From IMG/VR virus record IMGVR_UViG_3300020578_000006, positions 124,001-188,000 of that record: a stretch of 64,000 nt of DNA; one strand, 5' to 3'. The notes beneath the pieces were generated by a model. The model made no database searches. It had not been told where the DNA came from and was given only the letters and a program-made list of their open reading frames with translations. This DNA comes from a virus. Of the stretch, positions 32,743 through 42,593 are shown piece after piece. Made by a program: the position numbers and the translations under genes. How positions within the stretch are numbered: the first letter of the stretch is position 1; each line of letters opens with the position of its first letter.

Positions 32743-33096
32743 TTATTCGTCGAACAGCTTAATAACTGGTGCATCCTTGCCTTTGCCCTCGTTTACAGGC
32801 TTGACAGCTGCAAAAATTCTAGTATACTGCTCGGCAATCTTAGGTTCGAGCTTTACTGAAGAAGTAACAATACTACCCCTATTAAAGGTAAATTGAGCGC
32901 CGTCATTACGGGACTTTTCTTCAATAAATTCCTTAAAGAACATAGGAATCAATTGAACTTGCAATTGACCGGTTTGGCTAGGGCTAACATGCAACACAGC
33001 AGGGTTCTTAACAGTAAGACCGCTGTCATTGTCGCTGACTAGCTCACCTAAAATTGTTTGACCTACATGATTGACAAATACTGTAATATTACTCAT
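32743..33096 (-). CDS. Conserved small protein upstream of uvsX (Sm-like fold?)
   Basis: The product is 117 aa. A five-strand pattern (VGQTILGELVSDNDSGLTV, PAVLHVSP, QVQLIPMFFKEFI) resembles an Sm-like barrel, followed by FTFNRGSIVTSS and a C-terminal DAPVIKLFDE. Proteins of this type precede uvsX in marine T4-like phages, to my recollection, without known function. Own early promoter 6 nt before the ATG; first gene of the uvsX-queC-gat operon. Confidence 0.65.
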   Translation of the reverse strand: MSNITVFVNHVGQTILGELVSDNDSGLTVKNPAVLHVSPSQTGQLQVQLIPMFFKEFIEEKSRNDGAQFTFNRGSIVTSSVKLEPKIAEQYTRIFAAVKPVNEGKGKDAPVIKLFDE

Positions 33097-33102
33097 ATAG
33101 TT

Positions 33103-33130
33103 AATATAATATAATTTTTTGAAAAATCAA
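33103..33130 (-). promoter_or_regulatory. Sigma70-like promoter of the uvsX-queC operon
   Basis: TTGATT (33130-33125), 16-nt spacer, TATATT (33108-33103), 6 nt to the ATG at 33096. The -35 adjoins the end of gene 43. Confidence 0.65.
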
Positions 33131-35718
33131 GCACCTAAAAGTTGAAATAAATCACACTGTGTGGCTTCGCCCGGTTTACGGGGTGTCCAGTTGACAGACT
33201 CATAAAACCTTTCAACAGCACTAAAGATGATTTTATCAAACATTAATTCACTATCTGGTTGAAATATTTTACTAAATTCTTCTGGATAGTAATATTTGTA
33301 TGCAATTGCGTTTATACCATATCTATTAGGTTGCTTGACATAGAAGTATCTAATCTTATCACCGCTGGCAATCTGTTCGTACTTCTTTTCAATACCAAAT
33401 GTTCTAAGTAACAAATTATGATAATAAGCCGCCTTAACATGTAATGGCATGGACTTAACAGTTTTGAATCCATCACATCTGCCTGAATATTTTTCATATC
33501 CCTTCAAACCCATAACAAATGATATATCGCTTATTGGTAGCGTTTTGAACAAATCGTAAGTTTCAGCTATAATTTCATTTGTTTTTTGTTGGTTCTGAGT
33601 AAGTAGCATTGTTTCAACAATTTTCTTGGCTAAGGGTTTAATTGGATCTGGCATCGTGGTCCTAGCAATTTCAACACCGGTATATTTAAATTTTTTACAC
33701 GCTATACCCTCTTCGTCAAGCACATGAATTACATATCTCTTCTTCTGTAAGAACATTCCTACGTCACAGATAGCCTCTCTCTTAAACGTAATTCTACTGT
33801 CTATACTATTAAGATTCTTTTCACACCATGTTTTAATTTCAATATTAAGATGATGTTCAATTTCATCTACGAGTTTATAAAAATCTTGAGTTACTTTGAA
33901 ATTATTGTCAATGGCCGTAATACCTAGTTTTTTTACCAATGGTTCAAGTGAAATATAGCTTGAATCAGTATCATTATAAATAATAGGAGTATTTTGTGAA
34001 ATTTCTTCTTTTGTGAGATTGCCTTTTCTTTGTATAAAATCTTCTAGAATTTTATTACCCTGCTTAATAACAGCTTGACCTGTTAAAGTAATACTCCTTG
34101 CCAAGTCATCATCGCCAAGAGGAAAGACTTTATTGCCGAGCGCGCCATATACAGTATTAATAAAAATCTTAAATGTATGTTGCTTAATGTTTAATCTCGA
34201 TAATTCATCTTTTAAGGCTCTGTATGTTGGGTCTTTTTTATCGAGTGTGCTAAGTTGTTTTTTAATTTTTTTGTGTTCTTTTCTAACTAGAACTCTCAAT
34301 TTATAGTATTGATCAACCATCTCTGGAATAATACCTTTGTGCTTCTGACTAAAAAGTACTTTAGCCTTACTAATAGCTAGTTTTTCTGTTGTGACGAGCT
34401 TTGCAAATTTTGTCTTTGGTATTGTTACTGTTTTTCCGTTTACTTCTCTAATAGTAATATCTGTTTCTGTTTGCTGCTCTATAACCCCCATCTTAGTTTC
34501 TGGAGAAAGGTTTAATGTTATCATTACTGAGGGATATAGACTGTTTGCATCAAAACTAACTATGTATTTCTGAAACCCTCTTTTTGGGTCCCCTACATAT
34601 GCTCCCTCATTTTGCTTTCCGTCATCTTCACCTCTTACAAACGTAGGAATTTTACGATTTCTATATCTTGCACGAATAGCACAGGCTCCAATAATAACGC
34701 TCATACTACCCATAGCCGCTTCCATTGTCGTGAGCCCGGTATAACTTAACATTCTAAGTAGCTGAAAGTATTGTAATTTTTCTTCTAACTTAACAAGCAG
34801 ACGAACGTCCTGAACGTTATATTCAACAAACTTATCCCAATCCACATCTGCTAACTCACTTAAGTTTGAATTACCATAGTCTATTTTTGATTCTCCTAGC
34901 TCTGTGCGCGCTATGTTATCTAGTTTGTAATTTTCTCTTAATACTAAGCAGAACCGTTTATAGATGTCTAGGTAATCAAGACAAGATATTCCATCTATAA
35001 ACCAACGGGTCTGCTCTCTACCAAATTGACCTCTTAATGTTTTGCTATATACTCTTCCCATTGGGCTGAGTCGCCCTACAGTTTCATCATCAAATAACAC
35101 TCTTATACGATTAACTAGATAGGGTAAATCAAATAGAACTGAGTTCCAGCCCATTATTACATCTGGATAATCACTTTCAATAAACCCAATAAATTTGCTA
35201 AGCATTTCTTTTTCCGTTTTACAAAAAATAAATTTATGATCTGGTGTAATTTTTGCGTACGGTTTTGTGCCCCAAGTAACATATTTGTTGGAGAGACTGT
35301 CATGTATGGTAATTACATTGATACAGTGGTTGGCCTGTTCTACGATAGGAAAATCATCAACAGAATAAGTTTCAATATCTAAGAAGAATGTCTTTAGCTG
35401 ATTTTTAGAGAAATCCGCAGTCTCGTTGTGCTCCCAGAAATTATCAATTAAGAATTGTTGTGCAGGTGAAAGGTTTTCAAATACCCTAGTAATGCCTGAT
35501 TCTTTGAGATATTTTGATTTTTCAAATTGATTTTTAAATACTTTTTTCTTTAAGTTGGTATTAAAAATGCTAATAGCATCTTTAGCATTGTTAGACTCTA
35601 GATATATGTAGGGTTTATAAGTGGAATCTATAGCAATTCTATTACCGTTTGTATCCCAAGTAAATAGTCGTATTAACTCCTGTCTGGGGTCGTATGCTAT
35701 GTTTCTATACCCAATCAC
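33127..35718 (-). CDS. 43: Family B DNA polymerase gp43
   Basis: The product is 863 aa (T4 gp43 is 898 aa). Exonuclease motifs FFLDIETYS, GWNSVLFDLPYL and EYNVQDVRLL; polymerase motifs SFDANSLYPSV (A), KIFINTVYGALGN (B) and YNDTDSSY (C, with N for the usual G). The extreme C-terminus QCDLFQLLGA fits a clamp-binding peptide. GTG start at 35718, 6 nt after TATAAT. Replicates the phage genome with 3'-5' proofreading. Confidence 0.98.
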   Translation of the reverse strand: MIGYRNIAYDPRQELIRLFTWDTNGNRIAIDSTYKPYIYLESNNAKDAISIFNTNLKKKVFKNQFEKSKYLKESGITRVFENLSPAQQFLIDNFWEHNETADFSKNQLKTFFLDIETYSVDDFPIVEQANHCINVITIHDSLSNKYVTWGTKPYAKITPDHKFIFCKTEKEMLSKFIGFIESDYPDVIMGWNSVLFDLPYLVNRIRVLFDDETVGRLSPMGRVYSKTLRGQFGREQTRWFIDGISCLDYLDIYKRFCLVLRENYKLDNIARTELGESKIDYGNSNLSELADVDWDKFVEYNVQDVRLLVKLEEKLQYFQLLRMLSYTGLTTMEAAMGSMSVIIGACAIRARYRNRKIPTFVRGEDDGKQNEGAYVGDPKRGFQKYIVSFDANSLYPSVMITLNLSPETKMGVIEQQTETDITIREVNGKTVTIPKTKFAKLVTTEKLAISKAKVLFSQKHKGIIPEMVDQYYKLRVLVRKEHKKIKKQLSTLDKKDPTYRALKDELSRLNIKQHTFKIFINTVYGALGNKVFPLGDDDLARSITLTGQAVIKQGNKILEDFIQRKGNLTKEEISQNTPIIYNDTDSSYISLEPLVKKLGITAIDNNFKVTQDFYKLVDEIEHHLNIEIKTWCEKNLNSIDSRITFKREAICDVGMFLQKKRYVIHVLDEEGIACKKFKYTGVEIARTTMPDPIKPLAKKIVETMLLTQNQQKTNEIIAETYDLFKTLPISDISFVMGLKGYEKYSGRCDGFKTVKSMPLHVKAAYYHNLLLRTFGIEKKYEQIASGDKIRYFYVKQPNRYGINAIAYKYYYPEEFSKIFQPDSELMFDKIIFSAVERFYESVNWTPRKPGEATQCDLFQLLGA

Positions 35719-35724
35719 CTTAGT

Positions 35725-35752
35725 ATTATAATTGCAATTATGTACTTAGCAA
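35725..35752 (-). promoter_or_regulatory. Sigma70-like promoter of gene 43
   Basis: TTGCTA (35752-35747), 16-nt spacer, TATAAT (35730-35725), 6 nt to the GTG at 35718. A plus-strand AATAAATT (35751-35758) overlaps the -35. Confidence 0.75.
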
Positions 35753-35763
35753 TAAATTATTAT

Positions 35764-35967
35764 ATGGAGAAAATAATTCAATTCTTTGACCACAATTTAC
35801 CTTGTCCGAGTGAAATTCCTGATTGTGAAAAGAGAAGAGTTGAATATACAGAAAAATTAGATGCATTAAAGAGAAGTGGTGGGTGTACAAAGTGTGCAGA
35901 AAATAGAATTAAAAACGAGTTTATTCTTCAATTACAACACTTAATAAATACTAACCAACTCCGTTGA
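35764..35967 (+). CDS. Small Cys-containing protein
   Basis: The product is 67 aa, taking the ATG at 35764 (the frame opens at 35740). Four cysteines (LPC..., DC, then GGCTKC) could bind a metal; the C-terminus is a helix (NRIKNEFILQLQHLI). A degenerate late box AATAAATT ends 5 nt before the start. It overlaps the convergent glycosyltransferase end by 17 bp. Function unknown. Confidence 0.55.
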   Translation: MEKIIQFFDHNLPCPSEIPDCEKRRVEYTEKLDALKRSGGCTKCAENRIKNEFILQLQHLINTNQLR

Positions 35968-37177
35968 TTTTATTTAAAATTTTTCGTTCAGGGCTTCCGT
36001 ACGGGTGATTAAACAGTTCGTAATAAGTTTCAATATTATCCTCTAACCATCTTTGATCTGCATTTTTACGAGCCGCAGAACAAACATTCATGTATCTACC
36101 CTTCTTACTCAACACATCCCTAACCACCTTTATCATCTCGTCGCCTGTCTTAAATTTAAATTCGGCGTCTTTGTATGTGCAGAGATCTTGGCAAGCAATG
36201 GGAAGACCCAAGCAATTTGCCTCAATCCATTTTAAATCGGATTTGCTTTTATTAAACGTATTATCCTGTAGAGGCGCAACAAGCATATTCACTTTAAGAT
36301 TTTTTAGCTTTTCACCATAATTATACAGATTAACCCAAGGGTGAAACTCCACTAGGCCCCTCTCGACTAGAGGTCTTAGCGGTAGCGGAAACGCGCCTAA
36401 GAACACCCACTGAAATTCATTGTAAGTATCATATATTGCCTTAATAACGTGAGCAAAATCGTCATTTTGCTCTACTCTATTCTCAACATCAAAATGTGCG
36501 CCTGATCCTGCATATAAAATTCTTGGCTTGTTTTTATAGGTATCATAGTTCGAGCTGATACTCTTTTCATCATAAAACCTGCCTAGCCAGAACTTAGGAG
36601 GAAAGTTAGGAATAATTGTAATGTTTTTATGACCTGTTTTTTCCGCATAATAGTCTTTCATGAATTGACATGTAACAGTAATCTCATTGCAAAGAGACAT
36701 AATCTCCTGTGCATTTTTACGAATTTCGGGATCTACGAAAGCTGTTTTAAATTTATTGTAATCAGGTATGTCTTCATGAAATACTAAATCATCAATCTCA
36801 TATATAATTCTGAAACCGTGGTGTTGCGACACCTCTTTTAAGAATTTAACAAACTGCAGCTGTGAAGATGTAGCTTGTCTTTGAACTCTAACCACCTTAA
36901 CATTCTGGTACCATCTTGGGTCTAGAACCATCACTGTACTACCATGAACAGTCATCCGGCCAAAAGCATTAAGCAAATGCTCTGGCCAAAGCATTCTCCA
37001 AAATCCACAACCTGAATAATCTGCATAATATTGTATTGCTCTAGGTAAATTAACATCCGGAGGCGGTGAGTTATCTGGCTGTAGAACAGGCTTTTGTGGT
37101 GAGCTAGGTATGTTTAATGTACCGGCAAGACCAGATTGACGTAGTATTGGGGGTGTAAATTCTCCGGTGAAAAACAT
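35951..37177 (-). CDS. GT-B-type glycosyltransferase (family 4-like)
   Basis: The product is 408 aa. YADYSGCGFWRMLWP at the N-terminal domain, FRIIYEIDDLVFHED, ITIIPNFPPKFW and RILYAGSGAH lead into the C-terminal Rossmann domain with KSDLKWIEANCLGLPIACQD (E-G-x-P-type donor-binding region). Donor and target unknown. It is the last gene of the uvsY-uvsW-55-47-46 transcript. Confidence 0.8.
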   Translation of the reverse strand: MFFTGEFTPPILRQSGLAGTLNIPSSPQKPVLQPDNSPPPDVNLPRAIQYYADYSGCGFWRMLWPEHLLNAFGRMTVHGSTVMVLDPRWYQNVKVVRVQRQATSSQLQFVKFLKEVSQHHGFRIIYEIDDLVFHEDIPDYNKFKTAFVDPEIRKNAQEIMSLCNEITVTCQFMKDYYAEKTGHKNITIIPNFPPKFWLGRFYDEKSISSNYDTYKNKPRILYAGSGAHFDVENRVEQNDDFAHVIKAIYDTYNEFQWVFLGAFPLPLRPLVERGLVEFHPWVNLYNYGEKLKNLKVNMLVAPLQDNTFNKSKSDLKWIEANCLGLPIACQDLCTYKDAEFKFKTGDEMIKVVRDVLSKKGRYMNVCSAARKNADQRWLEDNIETYYELFNHPYGSPERKILNKINGVG

Positions 37178-37207
37178 TTGAATTAGATATTCCTTTTTTT
37201 ACAGAAA

Positions 37208-39010
37208 TCAAGTCCCTCGCGATAATAAAGTCGTTATACCGTTTCTTTTCTCCAATGTAATCAAATCCCCATTTACAAACTTGACACACTCTTTTCTATG
37301 GGAGATTATATAAATACCAAACGTATTTTTCGTAACAAACTCATTTAGCAAATTTAAAACTAACTCTACCCCGGTTTCATCTAAGCTAGTATCAAGCAAT
37401 TCATCATAAAATTGAATATTATAAAAGATATTTCCCTGAAGGCGAAGCATATCAATAAACGTAAACATTATTGCTAAATCTATAGCTTTTCTTTCTGCAC
37501 CGCTAAAATTAAAATAGCTTGTTAGTTTGCCCTTCTCATTAATAATTTGTTCTTCAAAATATTCATTAAAGGTTATAATAGCGGTTGAGTTTAGTTTTTT
37601 AAGATAATATGTTAGCTTGTTATTAAAGAGATCTAATATTCTTTTTACAATCAAGCTCTTAACACCTTCCTCGCTTACAATAAACTTAACCGTATCCATC
37701 AGATTTAACACGTGTTTTAGGCCTGTTACTTTATCTGTAAGGTCTTTTAATTTTTGATTAGCTTCAGTTATTGTTGATGTAAGAGATAAACTAGTGTCCG
37801 TTAGATGCTGCAAGTCTTGTGCTACCTGCTCGTTGTATTGGAGTAACTGAGCAATTCTCTTGGCGTCATGCTCTTTTTGCTGCTTCTGTAATTTGCCTTG
37901 ATGAATATTATTTTGCCCTGTCTTGATCGCATCGTTTATTTTTGTTTTTAAAATATTAAGCTCATTTATCTTTGTATCAAATGCCTTGATTTCTTTTTCT
38001 CTAGAAGAAATTTCATTCTTTAAGGTTGCTTTACTACTTTTGATATTGTCATGATCGAGGCGTGTAATATGTCTCAGGCATGTAGGACAAACATCTTTAT
38101 CTGTACCAATCTTACTCATCGTAGTAAAACAGATGTCATTAGTCGTTTCAAGAGCAGTCATTTGTTTACCTAATTCTTGAATTTGCTTATCACAATTTTC
38201 TAGCTTTGTAGTCAATAGCGATACATTTTTGGTTATCTCCTCTACATTTAATTCTTTCTCTGTATTATTTTTTGTATTAAGAACATTTAGTTCATTTGTA
38301 TTATCTACCTGTCTTTTTTCCAAAAGTACCTTTCTGGTAATATAATCATCGTGAGACTTTTTCTGTTGCTCGAGAAGCGTGTCTATTGATTTTTTAACTT
38401 CATCCTCTCTAGCACTTTCAATTTCATAATTTGATTTTATTTCTGATTGTTCATCTCTTAATTGAGAGAGCATTTTACTAAAAATTTCTAAATTAAAAAT
38501 ACTTTCTATAAATTTTCTTTTTTCTAGTTTCTTTTTAGCCATGAACGGTGTAGTGTTGTTAACTGTCATTACTACGCAATTTTGAAACAATTCAGAATTA
38601 CATCCAATTAAAGAAATAATATATTCTGTAGTATTAGCTATACTATCTCTTGTCACATCTCGTTGATTGTGAAAAAGATAACATCTGCTTGGCTCTAACG
38701 TTCTAACTATCTCATATTGATCAGTTTTCTTGCCGCTTGTTATATGAAAAGAAAGCGATACCTCGCAGGTTTGACCGGTGATATTATTAATAATAAACTC
38801 TTTTCTCAGCTCTCTAATTGTTGTACCAAACAAAGCAAAATGCATCGCATCAGGTACTGTACTCTTACCTACACCGTTTCTTCTATCTATTTGATCTCGG
38901 TTTATTCCTGTAATGCCATGTAGACCAGGTCTAAAATCAATTACAACAGGTGTATTACCCACACTTAAGAAGTTTTTTATTATTAATTTTTCAAAAATTA
39001 CTTTTTTCAT
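37208..39010 (-). CDS. 46: Recombination endonuclease subunit gp46 (Rad50/SbcC-like)
   Basis: The product is 600 aa (T4 gp46 is 560 aa). Walker A region RRNGVGKSTV (about 35-44), two long coiled-coil arms around the zinc hook CPTC (about 308), ABC signature FSGAERKAIDLA and Walker B IQFYDELLD. With gp47 it resects DNA ends for recombination-dependent replication and host DNA degradation. The ATG at 39010 (not the TTG at 39016) overlaps the gp47 stop as ATGA. Confidence 0.95.
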   Translation of the reverse strand: MKKVIFEKLIIKNFLSVGNTPVVIDFRPGLHGITGINRDQIDRRNGVGKSTVPDAMHFALFGTTIRELRKEFIINNITGQTCEVSLSFHITSGKKTDQYEIVRTLEPSRCYLFHNQRDVTRDSIANTTEYIISLIGCNSELFQNCVVMTVNNTTPFMAKKKLEKRKFIESIFNLEIFSKMLSQLRDEQSEIKSNYEIESAREDEVKKSIDTLLEQQKKSHDDYITRKVLLEKRQVDNTNELNVLNTKNNTEKELNVEEITKNVSLLTTKLENCDKQIQELGKQMTALETTNDICFTTMSKIGTDKDVCPTCLRHITRLDHDNIKSSKATLKNEISSREKEIKAFDTKINELNILKTKINDAIKTGQNNIHQGKLQKQQKEHDAKRIAQLLQYNEQVAQDLQHLTDTSLSLTSTITEANQKLKDLTDKVTGLKHVLNLMDTVKFIVSEEGVKSLIVKRILDLFNNKLTYYLKKLNSTAIITFNEYFEEQIINEKGKLTSYFNFSGAERKAIDLAIMFTFIDMLRLQGNIFYNIQFYDELLDTSLDETGVELVLNLLNEFVTKNTFGIYIISHRKECVKFVNGDLITLEKRNGITTLLSRGT

Positions 39011-40050
39011 TTGCAATTACTGTAAAGGGCTATTGTGTAATCTATTACTTCTTTTTTATTTTGTATATCAAGCATATTAACAAAATCAGTTATTGCTTGG
39101 GTTATATCTACACCACTTAAATCTACATCAGTTTGCCCAGCGTTACCAAATTTATCAAATACGGCTGACTGGTCTACAACTAGGCTTTGCGGTTTAAAGC
39201 CGCCTAGTTTAACAGTTATTTTTTCTAAATCATTATTATCAATAATCTTGTCTACAGCTAATTTAATAATATTATTTTTAAATAAATCTTTACCCCTTTG
39301 ATTGAAGTTATCTATCTTAATAAGTTCAGATAAATTCATCTTAATGTGTTTTGGGGATATTTCATTAGGGTAAAAAGTGTATGACGAATCTTTTAAATCA
39401 AGAATATAATAGCCCTTCGTTGTTTGTGTGTCACCGAAATCTAATTCAAACGGACAGCCAACATATAAGATAGTCCCATTATCATATTTTCTTTCCTCTC
39501 TTAAGTGAAAATGACCGGAGATAATTAAAGGGGCATAATTAAGCAATTCTTTTGACTTTATACCATCTTCACACATTTTATACGCATTCATTTTAAAACT
39601 TTCTATTTCAAAATGACCGAAAATAATATCGCACTGCTGTAATTCTTGTACTGTTGTACCCCAAGGGGCAAAGAACAATTCTTTGCCGCCAATTTGTTTT
39701 AAGCAAGGCTTATCAATTATTTCTATATTCTTTCTTCCATTTAATATACTAATACTATTCACCCTACTATCGTGCTTGTAAAAACAATCATGATTACCAG
39801 TTATCATTATAATATTAAAATCTTTAAATACGTCTAATATACTAGAAGCATGGTGAAGAGTGTTGACAGTGATTTCGCTTCTACTATGAAAAAAGTCACC
39901 ACAAAAAATAATATCAGTAATATCCTTATCAATCAATTCATTCTTTATCCAATTAGCCCAAGCTAAAGAAACGTCGTGCCACGTTGAGCTATTTAAATGA
40001 ACGCCCAGGTGTAAATCGGAAAATACAGCTATCTTAGAATTCTGCTTCAT
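39007..40050 (-). CDS. 47: Recombination endonuclease subunit gp47 (Mre11/SbcD-like)
   Basis: The product is 347 aa (T4 gp47 is 339 aa). Metallophosphatase motifs: SDLHLGVH (I), FCGDFFHSR (II), TGNHDCF (III), FGHFEIE and SGHFHLRE (IV-V). Nuclease partner of gp46. A perfect 16-bp palindrome (40054-40069) lies just upstream of its ATG and spans the end of gene 55. Confidence 0.95.
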   Translation of the reverse strand: MKQNSKIAVFSDLHLGVHLNSSTWHDVSLAWANWIKNELIDKDITDIIFCGDFFHSRSEITVNTLHHASSILDVFKDFNIIMITGNHDCFYKHDSRVNSISILNGRKNIEIIDKPCLKQIGGKELFFAPWGTTVQELQQCDIIFGHFEIESFKMNAYKMCEDGIKSKELLNYAPLIISGHFHLREERKYDNGTILYVGCPFELDFGDTQTTKGYYILDLKDSSYTFYPNEISPKHIKMNLSELIKIDNFNQRGKDLFKNNIIKLAVDKIIDNNDLEKITVKLGGFKPQSLVVDQSAVFDKFGNAGQTDVDLSGVDITQAITDFVNMLDIQNKKEVIDYTIALYSNCK

Positions 40051-40053
40051 TAA

Positions 40054-40069
40054 TAACGCTTAAGCGTTA
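40054..40069. promoter_or_regulatory. Perfect 16-bp palindrome at the 55/47 junction
   Basis: TAACGCTTAAGCGTTA, covering the gene 55 stop and ending 3 nt before the gene 47 ATG on the minus strand. Could form an mRNA hairpin over the gene 47 ribosome site, or bind a dimeric protein. Confidence 0.5.
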
Positions 40070-40677
40070 CTTTGATTATATACACTATTATCTAAAACTC
40101 CATGGTCTTTTGTAAAGACCCTAATTCCTGTCTCTTCTTCATCTCTATTAATAAGACTATCATAATTACGCTCTCTGAAGTCGGCAATTATTTGATGATG
40201 CTTCTTTTCTTTTTTAATTCTGCTAATAAATGCGTGAAAAGCAATAGTTGTAAAATAACTAAAAGGACTAAAGCCGTGGTCAAGTTTAAACTTTTTATAT
40301 TTTAAAGCCTGATACATTTTGACTATAGCGTCGCCCATCATTTCATCTCTATAGCTATAATTAATAAAATTAGGGGCAAACGATAGCCCGTAAGCAATTC
40401 TTTTTATTGCATCAGCAAGATAATCTGTAAGGTTATTAGATTTATAGTACTTACGAATTTCGTCCTCGAACTGCTTACTATTTACATAGTGCGGCTTCTC
40501 AGAAGGTTTTAGTTTTTTAGTAGTATTTTTAGTAGCGGAAGGCTCTACTTCACCGGTAATAGAGGCTACTACTGTCTTAATTAACTTATCATCAGGTACT
40601 GTATCATCTAGTTCAATCTTTTTAGACTTTGCTAGTTGTTTATCTTTTTTAAGCTTCTGAGGTTTTTTCTTTATCAT
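40060..40677 (-). CDS. 55: Late-transcription sigma factor gp55
   Basis: The product is 205 aa (T4 gp55 is 185 aa). The core YSYRDEMMGDAIVKMYQAL, then FSPFSYFTTIAFHAFISRI, is the reduced sigma region 2 of gp55, which recognises TATAAATA. A Lys-rich N-terminal extension (about 1-60) adds length. Directs host RNA polymerase to the late boxes seen throughout the window, with the gp45 clamp. Middle of the uvsY-uvsW-55-47-46 operon. Confidence 0.92.
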   Translation of the reverse strand: MIKKKPQKLKKDKQLAKSKKIELDDTVPDDKLIKTVVASITGEVEPSATKNTTKKLKPSEKPHYVNSKQFEDEIRKYYKSNNLTDYLADAIKRIAYGLSFAPNFINYSYRDEMMGDAIVKMYQALKYKKFKLDHGFSPFSYFTTIAFHAFISRIKKEKKHHQIIADFRERNYDSLINRDEEETGIRVFTKDHGVLDNSVYNQSNA

Positions 40678-40693
40678 AAATCGTATTCTTTAC

Positions 40694-42163
40694 TTATACT
40701 TTTTCGGTCAACGTTTTTATAACGAAAGGTATTTTTTCCTGTGAATATAACGCTTGCCTCTTTAATTCATGGCGTTTACCGTATGTAAATTGATCTGCTA
40801 AGTCTATAATGTGTAATTTTTCCTTATTAGCATGTAATCTTAAGCCTCTACCTATACTTTGAATAATACGAACTTTAGCTTTGCCGCCACCTGCAAACAC
40901 AATATAATGTAGGTTCTTTATATTAATACCAGTACTAAAGATTTTACTAATAGCCACGCACACAATATTATTATTACGTTCCATTAAATCCCTTATTTTT
41001 TCTCTGTCATCTACTTCAACATCCCCCCTGATAAAGAAAATTTTCTTTCTTGAACAAATAGCTGTCAAAGTGTTGTATAGCTCTTCACCATGTCTTATGT
41101 AGTCGATTAACACTAACACATTATTTGGCGCATTGTTACATATAGAACCAATTGTATTGTTCCTAAAAGTGTTGGTAAACAAAAACTCAAGCTCTGTTCT
41201 ATATTTTTCTGATGGATTAGAGCTCTCTATATCATAGTTAGGTCGGTTATTATAATTTAATTGAATGGCAGTCACTAGAACGTTCGATACAAATCTTTCT
41301 TCGCGAAGCTGAAAACTATTTTTTTCATATATAATGGGCCCAATTTTACCTATAATATTCCATTGATCTAATTTTTCTTCTGGTAGCGTACCGGTAAATC
41401 CAAATCTAATATTAGTTTTAATATTTTTTAAAATTTTATTAATTTGATTTCCTCTTCTCGCTTTATGAATCTCATCAAACAACAATACATCAATATTACT
41501 AAGCCAACTTAAATCTGATTTTTCCGATTGTAAGATACCCAAATTAGCTATGATTACATTTGCACCTAAATCTAAATTATCATTACCTGTCCACTTGCTA
41601 CAGAAAAAAGGAACATTGTAGTTTTTAAAATCACTATAGGTTTGTGAGACTAATCCCAAGTCAGGTACAATTAAAAGACATTTAAAATTTTTATTAAAAT
41701 TAAAAAAGTTTGACAACAAAGAGGCCATAATGAGTGTTTTACCGCCTGCAGTCGCTAAAACCACCACGCCTCTACCTGAATCTAAACATTTAGTAACAAT
41801 AGCCTTTTGATAATTTCTTAGTTGCAGAGACAGATTATCATAAGGCTGATTAGTATAATGAATACTCTTTTGATAAGTGGTTGGACCGGGAATAATACTA
41901 TCTAAAAAAGTTTTTGAAGCTTTTATCTGATCCTTCGTACAAAAATTATTTTGTAGTAAAAATTTAGCTATTTCAAAAAATAAACATGGATCTACCTTGC
42001 CAGCGGGAGTTATAGCATACGTTCGTGAAGGAATAAACCGCCCTCTCATTCTTGCAAACCTAGCACCTTCATTTTTAACAGAGAAATGCTCTCTTATATC
42101 GTTAAAAAAATCACCAGAAAGCACCCCATACTCACCTCCCTTATTCAAGTCAAAATATACCAT
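40694..42163 (-). CDS. uvsW: Recombination helicase UvsW
   Basis: The product is 489 aa (T4 UvsW is 503 aa). SF2 motifs: GVVVLATAGGKTLIM (I), VDVLLFDEIHKARR (II, DEIH), FGFTGTLPEE (III), VLVLIDYIRHGEEL and QSIGRGLRLH (VI). Unwinds branched recombination intermediates and R-loops, shifting replication from origins to recombination. Starts on the TAATG overlap with uvsY. Confidence 0.95.
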   Translation of the reverse strand: MVYFDLNKGGEYGVLSGDFFNDIREHFSVKNEGARFARMRGRFIPSRTYAITPAGKVDPCLFFEIAKFLLQNNFCTKDQIKASKTFLDSIIPGPTTYQKSIHYTNQPYDNLSLQLRNYQKAIVTKCLDSGRGVVVLATAGGKTLIMASLLSNFFNFNKNFKCLLIVPDLGLVSQTYSDFKNYNVPFFCSKWTGNDNLDLGANVIIANLGILQSEKSDLSWLSNIDVLLFDEIHKARRGNQINKILKNIKTNIRFGFTGTLPEEKLDQWNIIGKIGPIIYEKNSFQLREERFVSNVLVTAIQLNYNNRPNYDIESSNPSEKYRTELEFLFTNTFRNNTIGSICNNAPNNVLVLIDYIRHGEELYNTLTAICSRKKIFFIRGDVEVDDREKIRDLMERNNNIVCVAISKIFSTGINIKNLHYIVFAGGGKAKVRIIQSIGRGLRLHANKEKLHIIDLADQFTYGKRHELKRQALYSQEKIPFVIKTLTEKV

Positions 42164-42558
42164 TACATGGTCTCCATCTTTAATAACTCTATTAGATTCT
42201 TTATATCAAAACCAATACTATGAATAGTCTTCTCAACACGTTCTAGAAATTCAACAACACTCTCTCTTTCCTTAATCTCTAAGTTAAGATCTGCAACAGC
42301 TGAGTGTCGTTCCGCAGCCTCTTTAAGAGAGGGGTATGTCATTTTTACAGGAGACTCTGCCTTTACCGCTTCGATTACGGAAGACACTAAAATGTTTTTT
42401 TTCTTAGTTAGCTCTATAAGCTCACTTTTCTCTAACATCAAGCGAGACACCCATTTTGCTTTTTTACCGGGTAGTGTTAATGCTGCCTCTTTGAGGTTAA
42501 GCTCATCTAGCTTTACATCTTCTTCTAGCTCTGCTACATATTTTTGCAGTAAAGTCAT
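42163..42558 (-). CDS. uvsY: Recombination mediator UvsY-like
   Basis: The product is 131 aa (T4 UvsY is 137 aa). The helical layout matches UvsY: an opening L..ELE.DVKLD.L.L.EA, a KW...... segment (KKAKWVSRLMLEKSEL), a central linker, and a final GFDIKNLIELLKME where T4 has GFAIKHIQDMRAFE. It loads UvsX on gp32-covered ssDNA. It adjoins uvsW as in T4 and heads the operon running to gene 46. Confidence 0.78.
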   Translation of the reverse strand: MTLLQKYVAELEEDVKLDELNLKEAALTLPGKKAKWVSRLMLEKSELIELTKKKNILVSSVIEAVKAESPVKMTYPSLKEAAERHSAVADLNLEIKERESVVEFLERVEKTIHSIGFDIKNLIELLKMETM

Positions 42559-42565
42559 AAATATG

Positions 42566-42593
42566 ATTGTAATACCTTATAGTGAAAAATCAA
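42566..42593 (-). promoter_or_regulatory. Sigma70-like promoter of the uvsY operon
   Basis: TTGATT (42593-42588), 16-nt spacer, TACAAT (42571-42566), 7 nt to the ATG at 42558. Confidence 0.65.

Noticed and set aside
42556-42563. Plus-strand CATAAATA as a late box
   Set aside because: It overlaps an ATG directly and lies 32 nt before the likely start at 42596; may be chance from the uvsY start region.
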